Shown piece by piece: positions 61,598 through 64,000 of a stretch of DNA of 64,000 nt; position 1 is the stretch's first letter, and every line of letters begins with the position of its first letter. Under the pieces are notes generated by a model. The model had not been told where the DNA came from and made no database searches. It saw only the letters and a list, made by a program, of their open reading frames with translations. The stretch is from Ruegeria sp. SCSIO 43209 (lineage in GTDB: Bacteria > Pseudomonadota > Alphaproteobacteria > Rhodobacterales > Rhodobacteraceae): positions 2,071,001-2,135,000 of the forward strand of contig NZ_CP065359.1 of the NCBI RefSeq assembly GCF_019904295.1, given 5' to 3'. A program made the position numbers and the translations under genes.

Positions 61598-63418
61598 TTA
61601 TTCTGCAGCCACCCCGTCGGTGAACTGCAAGCGTGCGAGGCGGGCATACAAACCGTCCTGCGCCACCAGATCGTTATGGGTACCCTGCGCCACAATGCGC
61701 CCGGCTTCCAGCACGACAATCCGGTCTGCCTTCTTAACGGTCGCCAGACGGTGCGCCACGATCAGAGTGGTGCGCCCTGCCCTCATGTTATCAACCGCAC
61801 CCTGCACCGCACGTTCGCTTTCTGCGTCCAAAGCCGAGGTCGCCTCGTCCAGCAGCAGCACCGGTGCGTCGCGCAGGATGGCACGTGCGATGGCGATACG
61901 TTGCTTCTGACCACCCGACAGCATTACGCCCCGTTCGCCCACAAAGCTGTCATACCCTTCGGGCAAAGCCGAGATGAACTCATGCGCGGCGGCGGCTCGG
62001 GCGGCGGACTCGACTTCGGCATCTGAGGCGTCCAGACGGCCAAAGCGGATATTCTCGCGCGCCGAAGCGGCAAAGATCACGGGGTCTTGCGGGACCAGCG
62101 CGATGTGCTGACGGAAGTCGTCACGGTTCAACTCGCGCAGGTCGAGCCCATCAAGACTGACCTGTCCCGCATCGGGATCATAGAACCGCTGAATCATCTG
62201 GATGACTGTTGTCTTGCCCGCACCAGACGGGCCAACAAAGGCCACTGTCTCCCCAGGTTTAATCTGCAGTGACAAATGATCCAGCGCGACAACGTCCGGG
62301 CGCGCGGGATAGTGGAATGTCACATCGTCGAAACGTATCTCTCCGCGTACGGGCACAGGCAAATCCTTGGCCTGCGACGGATCATTGACGGTATCCTCAG
62401 CGTTCAGCAGCTCGACCAAACGCTCCGTCGCACCTGCAGCGCGCTGCAACTCGCTCCAGATTTCGGACAACGCGGCGACTGAACCCGCCATGATGATCGA
62501 ATAGATCACAAACTGGATCAGCACGCCCTCGGTCATAACCCCGTTACGCACATCATTCGCACCCATCCACAGCACGCCAACGATGCCCGAGAAGACGAGA
62601 AAGATCACAATGACGGTCAGAATCGCACGGGTCTGGATCCGACGCAGAGAAACTTCGTACGAAGTTTCTGTCATCTCTCCGAACTGCGTCCTGCTGGCGT
62701 CCTCATGAGTAAAAGCCTGCACGGTTTGCACCGCACCCAACGCCTCGCCGGCATTTCCAGAGGACGCCGCAATCCAGTCCTGATTTTCCCGGCTGATCAC
62801 CCGTAACCTGCGGCCCAGTACCAATATTGGCACAACCACCAGCGGAATCAGTAGCAACACCATCCCAGTCAGCTTAGCCGATGTCAGCAGCATCAGCACC
62901 AGTCCGCCGACGAACATCAAAAGATTGCGGAGCGCGATGGACACAGACGATCCCAGCACCGATTGGATCAGCGTTGTGTCGGTGGTGATCCGGCTCAGAA
63001 CTTCGCCGGTCATGATGCGCTCGTAAAACTCGGGGCTCATCCCGATCACGCGGTCAAAAACCGCCTTTCGGATATCGGCCACCACACGTTCACCCAACCG
63101 GGTCACCAAAGCATAGCGAATACCCGTACCCACGGCGAGAATCCCGGCTATACCGAGGGCGGCCAGAAAGTACCATTCAAGCAAATCACCATCTTCGATG
63201 CGGAAATTGTCGACCACACGCCGCACAGCCAAGGGCAATGTCAGCGTCATGCTGGCCGTCAGGATCAACGCCAGAGTCGCGCCGATCATCAGCAGTCGAT
63301 AGGGCTTCATAAACGGCCACAATGACCGCAGCACGCCAATTTTTTTAGACCTAGCCCGTTCATCGTAGGCGCCGGGCGCTTGTGCATTTGCTGGATTGGC
63401 GGAGCGTGTTCTTGCCAT
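61598..63418 (-). CDS. MsbA-like ABC exporter
   Basis: Homodimer-type exporter half-transporter of 606 residues with fused membrane and ATPase domains. Six membrane segments at residues about 37-320 (LMIGATLALILTASMTLTLPLAV, then GMVLLLIPLVVVPILVLG). ATPase: Walker A GPSGAGKTT near residue 402, signature LSGGQKQR near 505, Walker B VLLLDEATSALD, switch His in VAHRLATVKK. Similar proteins export lipids, peptides or drugs. It opens the minus-strand run of ABC exporter, ligase and hydrolase; a link to lipid handling is speculative. Confidence 0.93.
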   Translation of the reverse strand: MARTRSANPANAQAPGAYDERARSKKIGVLRSLWPFMKPYRLLMIGATLALILTASMTLTLPLAVRRVVDNFRIEDGDLLEWYFLAALGIAGILAVGTGIRYALVTRLGERVVADIRKAVFDRVIGMSPEFYERIMTGEVLSRITTDTTLIQSVLGSSVSIALRNLLMFVGGLVLMLLTSAKLTGMVLLLIPLVVVPILVLGRRLRVISRENQDWIAASSGNAGEALGAVQTVQAFTHEDASRTQFGEMTETSYEVSLRRIQTRAILTVIVIFLVFSGIVGVLWMGANDVRNGVMTEGVLIQFVIYSIIMAGSVAALSEIWSELQRAAGATERLVELLNAEDTVNDPSQAKDLPVPVRGEIRFDDVTFHYPARPDVVALDHLSLQIKPGETVAFVGPSGAGKTTVIQMIQRFYDPDAGQVSLDGLDLRELNRDDFRQHIALVPQDPVIFAASARENIRFGRLDASDAEVESAARAAAAHEFISALPEGYDSFVGERGVMLSGGQKQRIAIARAILRDAPVLLLDEATSALDAESERAVQGAVDNMRAGRTTLIVAHRLATVKKADRIVVLEAGRIVAQGTHNDLVAQDGLYARLARLQFTDGVAAE

Positions 63419-63574
63419 ATCTGGCCCTTGTATTCTGGTCGCAGCCCTTATCAGGCGTCAATCAACGTTTCATGGCGGCGTGGGACAATGGGGTCAAGCT
63501 TTGGGCGCAATTCGGGGCACGATCCGGGCCTTTTGACGCATTCGACCGGAATGTTAGAGATGGAGGGGCTGAGT

Positions 63575-63648
63575 TGGAGCGGGTAGACGGAATCGAACCG
63601 ACATAGCCTGCTTGGAAGGCAGGGGCTTTACCATTAAGCTATACCCGC
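63575..63648 (-). tRNA. tRNA-Gly (anticodon TCC)
   Basis: On the minus strand a 74-nt cloverleaf begins GCGGGTATAGC, has the anticodon loop CTTCCAA (anticodon TCC), a GTTCGATTC T-loop region, and acceptor GCGGGTA/TACCCGC. Discriminator T and an encoded CCA follow. It is the only tRNA in the window and stands alone between the ABC exporter and the right-edge gene. Confidence 0.97.
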
Positions 63649-63783
63649 TCAGTGCTTGCGCTGATTATTTTATGTACCAACCATCGTCAAGCGCGAAGTT
63701 GTGTTTTCAGCCTCAGATACGGCGCACGACATCAATGACACGATCTTCAAGAAATTTTCAGATGGGCGGCAAAAAGGGAAGTC

Positions 63784-64000
63784 GTGGCAATTCAATGGTC
63801 GTTAATTAGCGATGGAAAACAGATCTGGGTCACCACCAAACGCAAGGGAAGTAACTTGATTCCGGTATCTAACTCACACTGGAGAAAAACACTATGCATG
63901 CTTATCCCAGCCTTAGTGTTCACTTGCCTGATCGTGTTGACACTCTCGCAGCAGTCGCCCGTATGGATGCCTTTGGATGATGCCTATATAACAATCGGAA
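63784..64000 (+). CDS. N-terminal part of a membrane protein (cut by window edge)
   Basis: Open frame of 72 codons to the right edge. GTG at 63784 follows AAAAAGGGAAG, a plausible ribosome site. The first 33 residues are polar and basic; a hydrophobic stretch (about 38-55, LCMLIPALVFTCLIVLTL) follows, then SQQSPVWMPLDDAYITIG. The late DDAYIT stretch is typical of polytopic glycosyltransferases that begin with a PLDDAYI-type loop, but the rest is missing. A/T content is higher than in neighbouring genes. Alternative later ATG starts are possible. Confidence 0.5.
   Translation, partial: MAIQWSLISDGKQIWVTTKRKGSNLIPVSNSHWRKTLCMLIPALVFTCLIVLTLSQQSPVWMPLDDAYITIG

Noticed and set aside
1..64000. 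CRISPR arrays, insertion sequences or prophage genes
   Set aside because: No regularly spaced repeats, transposase, integrase or structural phage genes were seen in any stretch.

Overview
The window looks like the chromosome of a marine Rhodobacteraceae (Roseobacter-group, Ruegeria-like) alphaproteobacterium. The evidence is the gene set (betI-betC-betA choline-O-sulfate genes, DUF1127 beside a LysR gene, DUF2927, DUF4202, a PraR-like XRE regulator, many compatible-solute and ABC uptake genes), the high G+C coding sequence, and GGAG-type ribosome binding sites. The species call is inference. There are no insertion sequences, phage genes, CRISPR arrays or rRNA genes. The only RNA genes recognised are rnpB and one tRNA-Gly.

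Layout. 1-4.4 kb, minus strand: lysE-type exporter, EamA permease, betI, betC and betA (cut by the left edge), with argP-like LysR divergent from lysE. 5.4-7.6 kb: MFS permease and yebC. 7.7-12.8 kb, plus strand: SLC13/RCK transporter, class I glutamine amidotransferase, BASS symporter and FAD dehydrogenase. 12.8-18.4 kb, minus: YbaY/META protein, second SLC13/RCK transporter, YmdB-type phosphoesterase, fau and mgtE. 18.5-21.2 kb: guanine deaminase and a probable 8-oxoguanine deaminase, convergent. 21.3-26 kb: hisN, PraR-like regulator, quinone oxidoreductase, LysR, DUF1127 and Bax-inhibitor-1 protein.

26.4-33.7 kb is a compact LacI-controlled sugar-type ABC operon (regulator, binding protein, two permeases, GH63/MGH-type glycosidase, ATPase). 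A perfect palindromic operator lies just before the regulator. I infer uptake and cytoplasmic hydrolysis of a small glycoside, perhaps glucosylglycerate or mannosylglycerate. The first permease carries an unusual DUF11-like extracytoplasmic insertion. 34-39.3 kb: a lipoprotein, rpmG, GYD protein, rnpB, ampD-type amidase, an excalibur-like lipoprotein and gatA/gatC. At 39.56 kb there is a 52-residue secreted-protein gene with two upstream operator-like palindromes and its own terminator.

39.9-43.5 kb: DUF4202, ceramidase-like membrane protein, UPF0173 hydrolase, DoeA/EutD-like M24 hydrolase and tadA. 43.6-52.3 kb, plus: rluB-type synthase, then a tight run of a 29-codon membrane microprotein, XpaC-like, TelA, DUF2927 lipoprotein, SPFH-GYF_2 protein and a membrane-anchored double zinc-ribbon protein, followed by nitroreductase, dtd and glycerate kinase. 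I consider the XpaC/TelA/SPFH/zinc-ribbon block the best candidate for an under-described envelope-stress system.

52.6-58.6 kb: a peptide-type ABC operon (Tat-exported binding protein, two permeases, fused double ATPase) with a phosphodiesterase. 58.6-63.4 kb, minus: alpha/beta hydrolase, acyl-CoA synthetase and ABC exporter. Then come tRNA-Gly(TCC) and the start of a lower-G+C membrane protein cut by the right edge.
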